From JBGPRB01 sp964422155 (GTDB lineage: Bacteria; Chloroflexota; Dehalococcoidia; Dehalococcoidales; RBG-16-60-22): 64,000 nt of DNA. The stretch covers positions 1 to 64,000 of the forward strand of contig CAYQZZ010000001.1 in NCBI GenBank assembly GCA_964422155.1, given 5' to 3'. Numbering within the stretch: the first letter of the stretch is position 1; every line of letters starts with the position of its first letter. Positions 52,397 to 60,864 of this stretch are shown here, piece after piece. Under the pieces are notes generated by a model, which saw only the letters and a program-made list of their open reading frames with translations, was not told where the DNA came from and did not search any database. Made by a program: the position numbers and the translations under genes.

Positions 52397-53611
52397 TCAA
52401 TCCTTGAACTCCGGATAGAATCTCAGTATCAAATCATGGCGCATAACCTGCTTGATTTCCTTTTCCTTTTTAGCCAGTTCATCGCGGATTATCTGGTGTT
52501 CCACCAGTACGACCAGGCAGTCGGCACCTTTTACCACCTCTTCGATAGAAGTATATTGATACCCGGCAGCCAGCGGGTCATAGGCTTCAACCTGATAGCC
52601 GTCCTGTCTGAGCATGTCGATAATTCTTTGCGCCGGGCTGTTTCTGACATCGTAGGTGTTCGCCTTGTAGGTAACACCCAGGGCTACGATGCTTGGATTC
52701 TTGATATCCCGCAGTGTCTGCCTGATTTTGGCCGCAATCTTGACCGGCACCTCATCATTGATAAGCCGCGCCGTCTGGATAAGACGTGAGTTGACCGGGT
52801 CAATCTCCTTGATAAACCACGGGTCGATAGGGATGCAGTGTCCTCCGGTGCCGATGCCGGGTTTCAGGATATCCACCCTGGGGTGTTTGTTGGCCAGTTC
52901 GATAGCCTCTATTATATTTACTCCCAGCCCCTCGGCGACAGCGGCGAATTCGTTAGCCAGGGCGATATTTACGTCTCGATAGGTATTCTCCATCAGCTTG
53001 GCCATCTCGGCGGTAACATCATCGGTAAGGTAAAGCCCTCCTTTAACGAAGGAAGCATAGATTTCCCTGGCCATCTGCGAAGCTTTAGCGTCGACCCCGC
53101 CGATGATACGGTTGTTGTGCACGATTTCCGTAAATACATCTCCGGGTAAAATCCGCTCCGGACAGTGGCAGAGAAAAATGTCCTCGCCGACTTTCAGGCC
53201 GTTCTTTTGAATGATAGGGGTGACGACCTGTCGGCAGGTAAGCGGTGGGATGGTGCTTTCGATGATGACCAGATTGCCGCGGCGTAAAAAGGGCAGGATG
53301 GACTCCACGCCGTTTACAACCTGGGTAAGGTCGGCAATCCTCTTCTTCTCATCAATGGGTGTCGGCACCGAGATAATAAATACGTCCGCCTCACACGGAG
53401 TTCTCTGTCCGCGAAGGTTTTTTCTCACCTGTGGTTCCTGAAAGATTCTCCTGATGTCTTCTTCGGCGAGTTTTAAGACCCCCTCGTTAATAGCATTGAC
53501 AACATTCTCTTCGATGTCGACCCCCACAACCTCATACCCTGAGCGTGCCAGCATTATGGCTAAAGGTAGTCCCACGTACCCGGTACCGATAACTACGATT
53601 TTCTTAGCCAC
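52397..53611 (-). CDS. wecC: UDP-N-acetyl-D-mannosamine dehydrogenase (WecC-like nucleotide-sugar dehydrogenase)
   Basis: 404 residues. KKIVVIGTGYVGLPLAIMLA is the NAD site; the catalytic Lys (near 205 in EMAKLMENTYRDVNIALANE) and Cys259 (GIGTGGHCIPIDPWF) are present. I chose GTG 53611 because AGAGGT precedes it and the homology starts there; the frame is open 17 codons further but that part has no family match. It oxidises UDP-ManNAc twice to the uronate. The WecB-type epimerase two genes upstream makes its substrate. VipA/TviB-type dehydrogenases acting on UDP-GlcNAc are an alternative. Confidence 0.82.
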   Translation of the reverse strand: MAKKIVVIGTGYVGLPLAIMLARSGYEVVGVDIEENVVNAINEGVLKLAEEDIRRIFQEPQVRKNLRGQRTPCEADVFIISVPTPIDEKKRIADLTQVVNGVESILPFLRRGNLVIIESTIPPLTCRQVVTPIIQKNGLKVGEDIFLCHCPERILPGDVFTEIVHNNRIIGGVDAKASQMAREIYASFVKGGLYLTDDVTAEMAKLMENTYRDVNIALANEFAAVAEGLGVNIIEAIELANKHPRVDILKPGIGTGGHCIPIDPWFIKEIDPVNSRLIQTARLINDEVPVKIAAKIRQTLRDIKNPSIVALGVTYKANTYDVRNSPAQRIIDMLRQDGYQVEAYDPLAAGYQYTSIEEVVKGADCLVVLVEHQIIRDELAKKEKEIKQVMRHDLILRFYPEFKD

Positions 53612-54521
53612 GGTGATAGACCTCTTTCTGCCACTCGATGGTCTTGGCAATTCCCTCTTCAAGGCTTATCGTGGACTTATGTCCCAGCTCGCGGACCGCT
53701 TTGGAATTATCTACCTTCTTATCCAGCGTAGTGGCTTCCTGTGTATCGCGGTATTCTACCAGACTGTCGTCTTTCCCGAGGTAATTGAGAATAATATCCG
53801 AAGCCTGCTTCATGGTATGCAGGTCTTTGCCGGCTATGTTATATACCTCACCGGGTTTGAATCTCTCGGCGATATTAGCCAGTGTCCTTACAGTGTCATC
53901 GATGTAGGAAGAGGTACGTGTGTGTTTGGTGTAAACAACATAAGGCAGGTTGTGCAGGGCGGAATAGATAAAGAGACAGAGGGCGCTTCGGTACTCCGAA
54001 TAATACTCTCCGGGGCCATAGGTATTGAACAGCCTGACCCTTACCGTCTCGGTGCCGAACTTATCGGCGGAGTTTAAAATCTGCATCTCATTTACCCATT
54101 TTGTCATGGCATAGTCATTCATCTGTTTGATAGCTACCCTGTCCATGACATCCTCGCTCATAACCCCCCGGTAGTCCCCGTATACCTCCGAGCTGCTGAA
54201 GAATATCATTCTGAACTTGAGCCGTTCCTGCATTCTGATGATGTTCTTGGTGCCGATGGCGTTTGATTTCCAGAGCGTTTCATAAAAATCTTCACCATTC
54301 TGGCGACCGAACTCGGCAGCCAGATGATATACGTAGTCGAACTTCGTCCCGGTTAGGAGTCTTTCCACTTGGTGAAACTCACCCACGTCGCATCTCACGT
54401 AATTGGGCTCGTGATAGTGGCCCCTGTCTGAGACCCATACCTCATGGCCCCGGCGTTTCAGTTCCTCTGACAGGGGTTTGCCTACAGCGCCCAGACCGCC
54501 GGTGACCAGTACCTTACTCAA
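53604..54521 (-). CDS. NAD-dependent epimerase/dehydratase (extended SDR)
   Basis: 305 residues. VLVTGGLGAVGKPLSEELKR is the NAD motif, FSSSEVYGDYRGVMSEDV the active-site Ser region, and NDYAMTKWVNEMQILNS the YxxxK element. It overlaps the WecB-like gene upstream and the WecC-like gene downstream by 8 bp each, so all three are translationally coupled. It probably acts on UDP-ManNAc(A) or on a related sugar, for instance as a C4/C5 epimerase; this is inference from the gene order. Confidence 0.86.
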   Translation of the reverse strand: MSKVLVTGGLGAVGKPLSEELKRRGHEVWVSDRGHYHEPNYVRCDVGEFHQVERLLTGTKFDYVYHLAAEFGRQNGEDFYETLWKSNAIGTKNIIRMQERLKFRMIFFSSSEVYGDYRGVMSEDVMDRVAIKQMNDYAMTKWVNEMQILNSADKFGTETVRVRLFNTYGPGEYYSEYRSALCLFIYSALHNLPYVVYTKHTRTSSYIDDTVRTLANIAERFKPGEVYNIAGKDLHTMKQASDIILNYLGKDDSLVEYRDTQEATTLDKKVDNSKAVRELGHKSTISLEEGIAKTIEWQKEVYHRG

Positions 54522-55596
54522 TTTTACCCTCCGTAATTATCTTAACAATTTTTTCCCCCGCCTTCCCGTCGCCAAAGGGATTCTGCCAGCTGTTTTTCCT
54601 GCCGAGCATGAAGTCAGCGCATCGCAGTATCCTGTCCGGCGAGGCACCGGCCAGAACATTCGCACCGACATCGATTGTTTCGGGTCTCTCCGTGTTATCC
54701 CGCAGGGTTACGCAGGGAACGTTCAGGATACAGGCCTCTTCCTGGACACCCCCGGAATCGGTAAATATCAGGCTGGCGTTGCTTTCAACCTGAAGAAAGC
54801 CCAGGAAATCCAGGGGGTCGACGAGTATTATCTTTCCCGGCATGAGGTCGAACTCAGTCATCATTTTCCACGAGCGAGGATGAATGGGGTAGACTATCGG
54901 CAGATTAAAGCTGGCAGCTACTTTATTCAAGCCTTCCATAATGGAGGTAAATCTGGCTCGGTTATCAACGTTTTCCTGGCGGTGAAGCGTGACCAGAAAA
55001 TACTCCTTCGGGGTAAGGTGCAGATCGCCGAGGGCGTTTCCCTGCTTCCTGGCTAGCTTAATATTCTGATAGACGGCATCGACGATAGTGTTGCCGGTGA
55101 CGGTTATCTTCTCTTCAGCGATGCCCTCTCCCCGGAGAATTGCCTTGGCTTTTTCCGTAGGGGCGAATAAATAATCGGAACAATGGTCGGTCAGCCTTCG
55201 ATTAATTTCCTCAGGCATATTGATATCGTAGCTTCTCAGGCCGGCTTCCACGTGCCCGACTTTTATATGGAGTTTTACGGCCGCCAGTGCGGCGGCCAGA
55301 ACGGAGTTAGTATCGCCTTCAACCAGAACGATGTCCGGATTCTCTTCCAGCAGGACTTTTTCTACACCTGTAAGTATCTTTGCCGTCTGTTTGGCATGGG
55401 AGCCGGAGCCAACCTCGAGATTGTATTTTGCCCGGGGAAGTTTGAGTTGCTCGAAAAAAACCCTGTCCAGTCCGTACGAGTAGTGCTGCCCGGTATGGAG
55501 AATAAAGAAGTCGGTATTTCGTTCTTCCAGTTGCCTTATCACTGGTGCCATTTTGATGATTTCAGGTCTTGTTCCGACTATTATGGCAATAGTCAC
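54514..55596 (-). CDS. wecB: UDP-N-acetylglucosamine 2-epimerase, non-hydrolysing (WecB-like)
   Basis: 360 residues. Motifs: VGTRPEIIKMAPVIRQL, HTGQHYSYGLDRVFFEQL, VGHVEAGLRSYDINMPEEIN, TLHRQENVDN and FTDSGGVQEEACIL, all diagnostic for WecB/MnaA. It interconverts UDP-GlcNAc and UDP-ManNAc. The start is GTG 55596 with AAAGGAG ten bases upstream. It is the first gene of the long minus-strand cluster, so its upstream region should carry the main promoter. Confidence 0.88.
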   Translation of the reverse strand: MTIAIIVGTRPEIIKMAPVIRQLEERNTDFFILHTGQHYSYGLDRVFFEQLKLPRAKYNLEVGSGSHAKQTAKILTGVEKVLLEENPDIVLVEGDTNSVLAAALAAVKLHIKVGHVEAGLRSYDINMPEEINRRLTDHCSDYLFAPTEKAKAILRGEGIAEEKITVTGNTIVDAVYQNIKLARKQGNALGDLHLTPKEYFLVTLHRQENVDNRARFTSIMEGLNKVAASFNLPIVYPIHPRSWKMMTEFDLMPGKIILVDPLDFLGFLQVESNASLIFTDSGGVQEEACILNVPCVTLRDNTERPETIDVGANVLAGASPDRILRCADFMLGRKNSWQNPFGDGKAGEKIVKIITEGKIE

Positions 55597-55678
55597 CTTT
55601 CGAACTCTCCTTTAATCCTGCGACACCGTAATAATACAGCAACGGCATCAGGTCAGGTTATTAATTGCACGTACTGTA

Positions 55679-55694
55679 CCCGGTCATGACCGGG
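55679..55694. promoter_or_regulatory. 16-bp perfect palindrome, possible operator or leader hairpin
   Basis: CCCGGTCATGACCGGG is a perfect palindrome lying a few bases downstream of the transcription start predicted for the minus-strand cluster. It could bind a dimeric regulator, or in RNA form a six-pair stem with a CAUG loop. I saw no second copy elsewhere in the window. Confidence 0.45.
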
Positions 55695-55706
55695 AGCTTC
55701 GTAATT

Positions 55707-55736
55707 ATTACAATTATATCTCAAAAGTTACGTCAA
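55707..55736 (-). promoter_or_regulatory. putative promoter of the 38-kb glycan cluster
   Basis: Minus-strand TTGACG (55736-55731), 18 bp, then TGTAAT (55712-55707). A TATAAT at 55718-55713 is closer (12 bp) and so poorly spaced. The predicted start near 55700 gives a leader of about 100 nt before the GTG of the WecB-like gene. Confidence 0.35.
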
Positions 55737-55937
55737 GTAAAACTTCATCCGGAGTGAGTATGCAATTATGGGCAAATATAATGACACGTGTCAAGCTATT
55801 GTGTTATTTTGTGGCAACTGGCAAGGTGGCGGAAAGGATATCGCCCGATATTCCAGCATATTAGCCGTCTTTACCGGCGTTATTAGCCAAAAGTATAAAT
55901 TACTAGCCGAAAGAGACAGCCAGTACGTCATATAAAA

Positions 55938-55966
55938 TTGTAGGCGTGGTATCTTTATGTTATAAT
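55938..55966 (+). promoter_or_regulatory. promoter of the STT3 gene
   Basis: TTGTAG (55938-55943), 17-bp spacer, perfect -10 TATAAT (55961-55966). Transcription should start near 55973, after the ATG at 55965 but before the GGAGGT at 55983 and the TTG at 55995. This decides the start codon of the gene. Confidence 0.65.
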
Positions 55967-55994
55967 GGCAACCAAAGTAAACGGAGGTAATGAC

Positions 55995-58391
55995 TTGAAC
56001 GTTGCTCCAATTAAAAAAGTAGACAGGGATAAAATCTCGCCGAAGGTTATTGCTGGAGCATTGGTTGCGGTATTCTTCGCCGTAGCGTTTTATTTTCGTG
56101 CCATTCTTCCCCATAACCAGGTCTTCGTCGGCGATTGGGTAAAGTTTACCAGCAATGATGCCTATTACTATATGCGCCTGGTTGACAATTGGATTGCTAA
56201 TTTTCCCACGCACACCGCCTTCGACCCCTACTTTCTCTATCCGGGCGGTAATGGTGTGGTCGGCTTTCATTTTTTTGACGGTCTGCTGACCGTTATCACC
56301 TGGATTATCGGTCTGGGTCACCCAACCCCGCGTACTATCGATGTGGTCGCCGCCTATTACCCGGCGGTCCTGGGAGCGCTGGCGGTTATTCCCGTTTACT
56401 TTATCGGTAAAACGCTGTTCAATCGCTGGGCTGGCATCCTTGCGGCTGGCTTAATCTCCGTACTATCGGGGGAGTTTCTGGGACGCTCGATACTCGGTTT
56501 CACTGACCAGCATGTCGCCGAGACCCTGTTCAGCACTACGGCGGCCCTTTTCGTGATTCTGGCGATAAAAGAGGCGGGGCAAAAACAATTGACCTTTCGT
56601 CACTTTATACAGCTTGACTGGAGAGTATTTACCAAGCCTGTTATTTATAGCCTGCTGGCCGGTATTTTCCTGGGGCTTTACCTCATAACCTGGCAGGGAG
56701 CCCTACTCTTCGTTTTCATCATTTCACTTTATTTTATAATTCAGTTTATTGTCGACCATCTGAGGCGTAAGTCGACGGACCATCTGGGTGTTATCAGTGT
56801 TATCTTATTCTTGGTTGCCCTCGTGATTTTCTTACCGTTTGTTACAGTGAGGTTCCTCTCCGATTCCATAAAAATCGCTGTAATCATCCCGGTGGTCTTA
56901 AGCGCTGTTTCACGGCTGCTATCGGCCAAAGGACTAAAACCGGTTTATTACCCATTGACCCTGGTTGTGATTGGTATCATATCCGTAGCAATCTTTTACG
57001 TTATTGATTCCAATACTTTTAATGTGATGCTGAGCAATTTCAATATCTTTGCGCCATCAGGAGCTACGGCAACGACCACGCTTGAAATGCAGCCGTTCCT
57101 TTCACCTCAGGGGAGCTTCTCTACTGCGGTTGCCTGGGGCAACTTCAGCACCAACTTTTTCCTCGTCAAATCGTGGCCTATTCCCGGCTTTGGCCTCATA
57201 GCATTCATCATCTTAATCTGGCTCTCTATCAAGCAGCGTGCTAATGATAAAGCCCTCCTGGTTTTCCTTATCTGGACTCTTATCATACTGCTGGCGACAC
57301 TGGCACAGCGCCGTTTCGCCTATTACCTTGTTGTGAATATTGCCGTGCTCTCCGGCTATCTCTCCTGGCAGGTAATCTGGCTATCCGGTCTCAGGAAACT
57401 GGTAACAAGGTCGGAAGAAGCAAAGCCAGCTGCGCACGAAAAAACTGCCAGGTCTAAAACAAAGAAACAATCTGCCGAAAAGCGGGGCATTACCATTTAC
57501 CACATAAATACTGCCCTGGCTGTTATTGTGGTATTCTTCTTCGTTTTCTACTTCAATATTAGCGGGGCCAAAACGGTTGCCTCGCAGGCAACCTTTGCGC
57601 CATCGGATGCCTGGGAAGCGTCACTTCACTGGATGAAGCAAAACACGCCTGAGCCGATGATTAATCCGGAAGCTTATTATCAGCTTGATGAGGTGCCGGG
57701 GGAAGGAGGCTATAAATACCCCCCAACAGCCTATGGCGTAACCGCATGGTGGGATTATGGCTACTGGATATCACGTACCGCCCATCGGATACCCAGTGCC
57801 AACCCCTCTCAAGCATCGGGGCCGATAACTAAAGTCGCTAAGCTTTTCTTGGCCAATGATGAAGCTTCCACCTATGCTATGATGAAAGAACTGGGCTCAT
57901 CATATATTATAATTGATTTTTCTACCTGTACCACCAAGTTCTGGGCAGTAAACACCTGGGCAGGACGGGACCCGTCTGAGTTCGTTGGTACCTACTACGT
58001 GGCGAAAGAAGGCAAGCTCGTGCCGGTACAGCTTTTCCATCCTGAATACTATCGTACTTTATGTGTCCGACTGTACAACTTCAACGGTAAAGCGGTAGCA
58101 GCTAAGAGCCCGGCCGTGATTACCTTTGACAAGAAAGTCGATAGTAACGGGAACAGCTTTGAGCAAATCACCGATATCAAGCAGTTTTCCAGCTATCAGG
58201 AAGCACTTGATAATGTTGCGAAGGAAGGGGCGGCTAACCATAGAATTATCGGTCTTAATCCGTTCGTCAGCCCCGTACCTCTGGAAGCAGTGCAGAACTA
58301 CAAGCTAATCTACAGCTCCGAATCCGGTATTTCAAAACAAGATGTGGGTTTAGTACCCGAAGTGAAAATTTTCGAATACCCCGGTAAATAG
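55995..58391 (+). CDS. STT3-family oligosaccharyltransferase (AglB/PglB-like)
   Basis: About 798 residues from TTG 55995, which has GGAGGT six bases upstream; the in-frame ATG 55965 lies inside the -10 box and lacks a ribosome site. Some thirteen membrane helices are followed by a charged linker near residue 480 and a soluble C-terminal domain. Catalytic features: SNDAYYYMRLVDNWIANFP (acidic loop 1), ILGFTDQHVAE (second acidic motif) and WWDYG at about residues 585-589 (AWWDYGYWISR), which recognises the acceptor sequon. The enzyme moves a lipid-linked glycan to Asn on the outer face. It is divergent from the glycan cluster, which fits a shared role. Confidence 0.9.
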   Translation: MNVAPIKKVDRDKISPKVIAGALVAVFFAVAFYFRAILPHNQVFVGDWVKFTSNDAYYYMRLVDNWIANFPTHTAFDPYFLYPGGNGVVGFHFFDGLLTVITWIIGLGHPTPRTIDVVAAYYPAVLGALAVIPVYFIGKTLFNRWAGILAAGLISVLSGEFLGRSILGFTDQHVAETLFSTTAALFVILAIKEAGQKQLTFRHFIQLDWRVFTKPVIYSLLAGIFLGLYLITWQGALLFVFIISLYFIIQFIVDHLRRKSTDHLGVISVILFLVALVIFLPFVTVRFLSDSIKIAVIIPVVLSAVSRLLSAKGLKPVYYPLTLVVIGIISVAIFYVIDSNTFNVMLSNFNIFAPSGATATTTLEMQPFLSPQGSFSTAVAWGNFSTNFFLVKSWPIPGFGLIAFIILIWLSIKQRANDKALLVFLIWTLIILLATLAQRRFAYYLVVNIAVLSGYLSWQVIWLSGLRKLVTRSEEAKPAAHEKTARSKTKKQSAEKRGITIYHINTALAVIVVFFFVFYFNISGAKTVASQATFAPSDAWEASLHWMKQNTPEPMINPEAYYQLDEVPGEGGYKYPPTAYGVTAWWDYGYWISRTAHRIPSANPSQASGPITKVAKLFLANDEASTYAMMKELGSSYIIIDFSTCTTKFWAVNTWAGRDPSEFVGTYYVAKEGKLVPVQLFHPEYYRTLCVRLYNFNGKAVAAKSPAVITFDKKVDSNGNSFEQITDIKQFSSYQEALDNVAKEGAANHRIIGLNPFVSPVPLEAVQNYKLIYSSESGISKQDVGLVPEVKIFEYPGK

Positions 58392-58472
58392 CCGGATAAT
58401 GTGGTGGCTTAGTTATGGCTCTAAACAGTACACCACGACTGGATAAATCTGCGTATCTGATTCTGCCGGTAA

Positions 58473-58610
58473 TGGCACTGGCCTTCTAAACTTAAACTGG
58501 CCGGCTTTTCTTTCAAACGTTACCTGAGCTGGTTCCTTTATACAGAGGGCGAGTGTAAAAATCCTGACCTGACTCAGGTGAGAGATAAAGTCTATCTGCT
58601 GGAAAAGTAA
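58473..58610 (+). pseudogene. possible degraded coding remnant
   Basis: An open frame without a good start runs to TAA at 58608-58610 and encodes about 45 residues, ending in WFLYTEGECKNPDLTQV and then KVYLLEK. Its composition looks protein-like rather than random, and an in-frame stop lies just upstream. It may be the tail of a gene lost between STT3 and the tRNA. I do not recognise the family and the evidence is thin. Confidence 0.2.
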
Positions 58611-58629
58611 ACGGTATTTAGCTTTGTGG

Positions 58630-58703
58630 CGCCCCAGGGGCGACTCGAACGCCCGACTCGCGGTTTAGGAAACCGCTGCTCTATCCACCTGAGCTACTGG
58701 GGC
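58630..58703 (-). tRNA. tRNA-Arg (anticodon CCT)
   Basis: On the minus strand the 74-nt sequence folds as a cloverleaf: acceptor GCCCCAG/CTGGGGC, D stem GCTC/GAGC, anticodon stem GCGGT/ACCGC around TTCCTAA, and T stem GGGCG/CGCCC around TTCGAGT. The anticodon CCT reads AGG codons. CCA is not encoded. A promoter is visible at 58720-58748. Confidence 0.95.
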
Positions 58704-58719
58704 ACGCTTCTCAAGGGTA

Positions 58720-58748
58720 ATTCTAACAATTAAGCAGGCTGACTGCAA
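58720..58748 (-). promoter_or_regulatory. promoter of tRNA-Arg
   Basis: Minus-strand TTGCAG (58748-58743), 17-bp spacer, TAGAAT (58725-58720). The predicted start is about ten bases before the 5' end of the mature tRNA, a normal short leader. Confidence 0.6.
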
Positions 58749-58765
58749 CCGTACGATATTGTTTG

Positions 58766-60682
58766 CTAACGCAAAAGGCCTCTGGTCTTTAAATCGGCAG
58801 CCACGTCGGATAGCCCCAGTTCTTTGAGTTTTTTCTCCGTCGGCAGACCGCTGGGGACGTCCCAGCCGCGCAGTGAGTAATACTCGCTCTTCAGGTTTTT
58901 AAAATCTTCCCTGTCTATCTTAGCGCCCTTCCGGGAAACGATTTCGCCGTTTTTACCCGGTACGATGCAGTCGGGGTCGAAAAACACCATCTCCAGGGGC
59001 TCGTCATGGAGGTAGTCCAGGAGAGTATCTCCGCGCCTCCCGCCCCACCCCTGACGGAGCAGTATCGCCCTTTGCAGGTTGAAGATTCTCTCCCCGATTT
59101 TGTTCAAACCTGTTTCGTCTATCTCCTTCCCCGTAATCGCCGAAAGCAGCCGGCTCTCCATGGCGGGGTCGCCGGTATGGTCGTCAGCGAACCTGACCCA
59201 AATTATCGGCCAGAGGAAGTCGCAGAGGATGAAGCTCTCCTTGGCATGGGTGCGGTCCTGGATTTTCTTGGCGGCCAGCGCTTTTCCTTCGTAGGTGGAA
59301 TAGTCGGAGGCGACGGCACCGCCCCAGAAGTTCCTGCCGATATTCTGAAAATCGTTAAAAGACAGGAACGCGCCCTCTTCTTTACGCGTCCAGTTACACC
59401 AGAGCCATAAGGAGTGACAGGTTTCATGCAGCTGATTTATGGGTCTTCTCTGCTCGGTGGCGTAGAGAAGGGCATTGGTCAATATGAGCCTGGGGTCATA
59501 GTCCCTGGTCTCGTTAGCCCTGGTAATGACGGACAGGTTTACCAGTTCCAGCGCTTTTTGCCCTATCTTTTCGGCGGTTTTTCTTATACCCCGTGCCAGT
59601 AAATCCCCGAAACCCTCCCGGTGTGCTATTTTTCTGGTCAGGAGTTCAATGAATTCAGCGCTGCCTATTTTCGATAGCGGCAGCCCCGTGTCGTTGTCCT
59701 TTAGGATGCCTTCTCGATAGCAGTTACCAAGCCAGTCAATCATTGGCTGCATTATCGTGGTATCCAGCCCGTAGTGGTCGCACCACCTTACCCCCTGGAG
59801 AGCCACCTCGGTACCGCCACTCTGGTATCTCTCGGCCGCGACCCAGTATACGTGGACGGCCTGGCAGAAAAATTTGAAGCGCCTGCCGTTATGCATATAC
59901 GCTTTTCTGAAACAGCCGCTGGGGCAGCCATAGCAGGCGCGGAGCCTGGTTTTACCGGGTAAATCGTTAAGCCAGTTTTTCCAGGTATCTTTTCTCAGTT
60001 CTTGTATTCGGACAGCGAGGTTTTCCAGCCTTTCCGGGTCGGCAGCTTTCGGCTTTTTATCGCCGGCGACGACGATAGCCTTGAGCTTTTTCGACCCCAT
60101 CACGCTGCCGAGGCCGCTGGCGCCGGAAGCTCCATCATCGGTAATTAAGGTGGCAAAGGAGACCAGGTTCTCGGCGGCAAGGCCTATGGTCAAAACGCTT
60201 ACATCCTTACCCAGTTCCGCCTTCAGGCTATCGACCGCTTCAAAAGAGGATTTACCCCAGAGGGGTGAAGCATCGCGTATTTCGATGACACCGTTATTAA
60301 TATAAATATATGCTGGCTTATTTGATTTCCCCTGCACTATCAGCCCATCGAAGCCGGCGTATTTTAGCCGGGTGCCCCACCTTTCCCCCAGGTTGGCGTA
60401 AGAAAACGCTTCAGGTTCCATAACGGGGGATTTACCGCAAATCTGCCATCGGCAACCGCCGGATAAACCGGTAAAGCCGGTCGCCGGGCCGGTAGCGTAT
60501 ATCAGGCAGTTCTCCGGGTCGAAAGCCCTGGTTTGAACAGGCACCATGTCCCAGTAAATTTTTGCCGCCATGCCTCTACCGCCCAGGAACCTGTCGGTGT
60601 AGGGGGCAGCAGGCAGCCTGGCAATATTACCATCGGATAAATCTATTTTCAGGATTTCTCCGGCATACCCATATTGGGTCAT
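58766..60682 (-). CDS. aor: aldehyde:ferredoxin oxidoreductase (tungsten-pterin enzyme)
   Basis: 638 residues from ATG 60682, with GGAGGA seven bases upstream. The N-terminal tungstopterin domain has FLGGRGMAAKIYWDMVP and LGSVMGSKKLKAIVVAG. The 4Fe-4S ligands are Cys250, Cys253 and Cys257 in CYGCPSGC, with the distal Cys487 in FILCDFLW, as in Pyrococcus AOR. Known members oxidise aldehydes to acids with ferredoxin as acceptor; paralogues act on other substrates and the present one is not determined. It is the last gene of the minus-strand operon containing two cupin/DUF169 pairs. Confidence 0.9.
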   Translation of the reverse strand: MTQYGYAGEILKIDLSDGNIARLPAAPYTDRFLGGRGMAAKIYWDMVPVQTRAFDPENCLIYATGPATGFTGLSGGCRWQICGKSPVMEPEAFSYANLGERWGTRLKYAGFDGLIVQGKSNKPAYIYINNGVIEIRDASPLWGKSSFEAVDSLKAELGKDVSVLTIGLAAENLVSFATLITDDGASGASGLGSVMGSKKLKAIVVAGDKKPKAADPERLENLAVRIQELRKDTWKNWLNDLPGKTRLRACYGCPSGCFRKAYMHNGRRFKFFCQAVHVYWVAAERYQSGGTEVALQGVRWCDHYGLDTTIMQPMIDWLGNCYREGILKDNDTGLPLSKIGSAEFIELLTRKIAHREGFGDLLARGIRKTAEKIGQKALELVNLSVITRANETRDYDPRLILTNALLYATEQRRPINQLHETCHSLWLWCNWTRKEEGAFLSFNDFQNIGRNFWGGAVASDYSTYEGKALAAKKIQDRTHAKESFILCDFLWPIIWVRFADDHTGDPAMESRLLSAITGKEIDETGLNKIGERIFNLQRAILLRQGWGGRRGDTLLDYLHDEPLEMVFFDPDCIVPGKNGEIVSRKGAKIDREDFKNLKSEYYSLRGWDVPSGLPTEKKLKELGLSDVAADLKTRGLLR

Positions 60683-60753
60683 GATAATCCTCCAAATACT
60701 TAACATTCACGAGAAGCATATTTAACATGATTGGTAAAGGTTTATTTTTCTTT

Positions 60754-60831
60754 CCTCTCCCCGGCGAGGGAGAGGATAAAGGTGAGGGGGTAACTTCACC
60801 CTTACCCTCGCCTCTCCCATCAAGGGAGAGG
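60754..60831. repeat. REP-like inverted repeat, double hairpin
   Basis: Two copies of CCTCTCCC-loop-GGGAGAGG lie at 60754-60775 and 60811-60831, separated by a GGTGAGGGGG...CCCTTACCCTC stretch. No coding capacity. It is in the gap between the AOR gene and the upstream cupin gene. Such modules are common dispersed repeats in bacterial genomes and could stop or stabilise transcripts. Confidence 0.65.
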
Positions 60832-60864
60832 TGTTCTTATGATAAAGGAATTACGCTGACGACT

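Larger units (their letters stand above)
55597..55937. other. intergenic control region between the glycan cluster and the STT3 gene
   Basis: About 340 bp without a convincing gene. It contains the putative minus-strand promoter (55707-55736), the 16-bp palindrome at 55679-55694 and a 12-bp palindrome TGACACGTGTCA (55782-55793). It leads into the STT3 promoter at 55938. AT-rich segments and stop codons are spread in all frames. Confidence 0.6.

Noticed and set aside
55791..56321. Open frame on the minus strand overlapping the 5' part of the STT3 gene
   Set aside because: Most of it is antisense to a well-supported coding region and its protein has no recognisable motif or membrane pattern.
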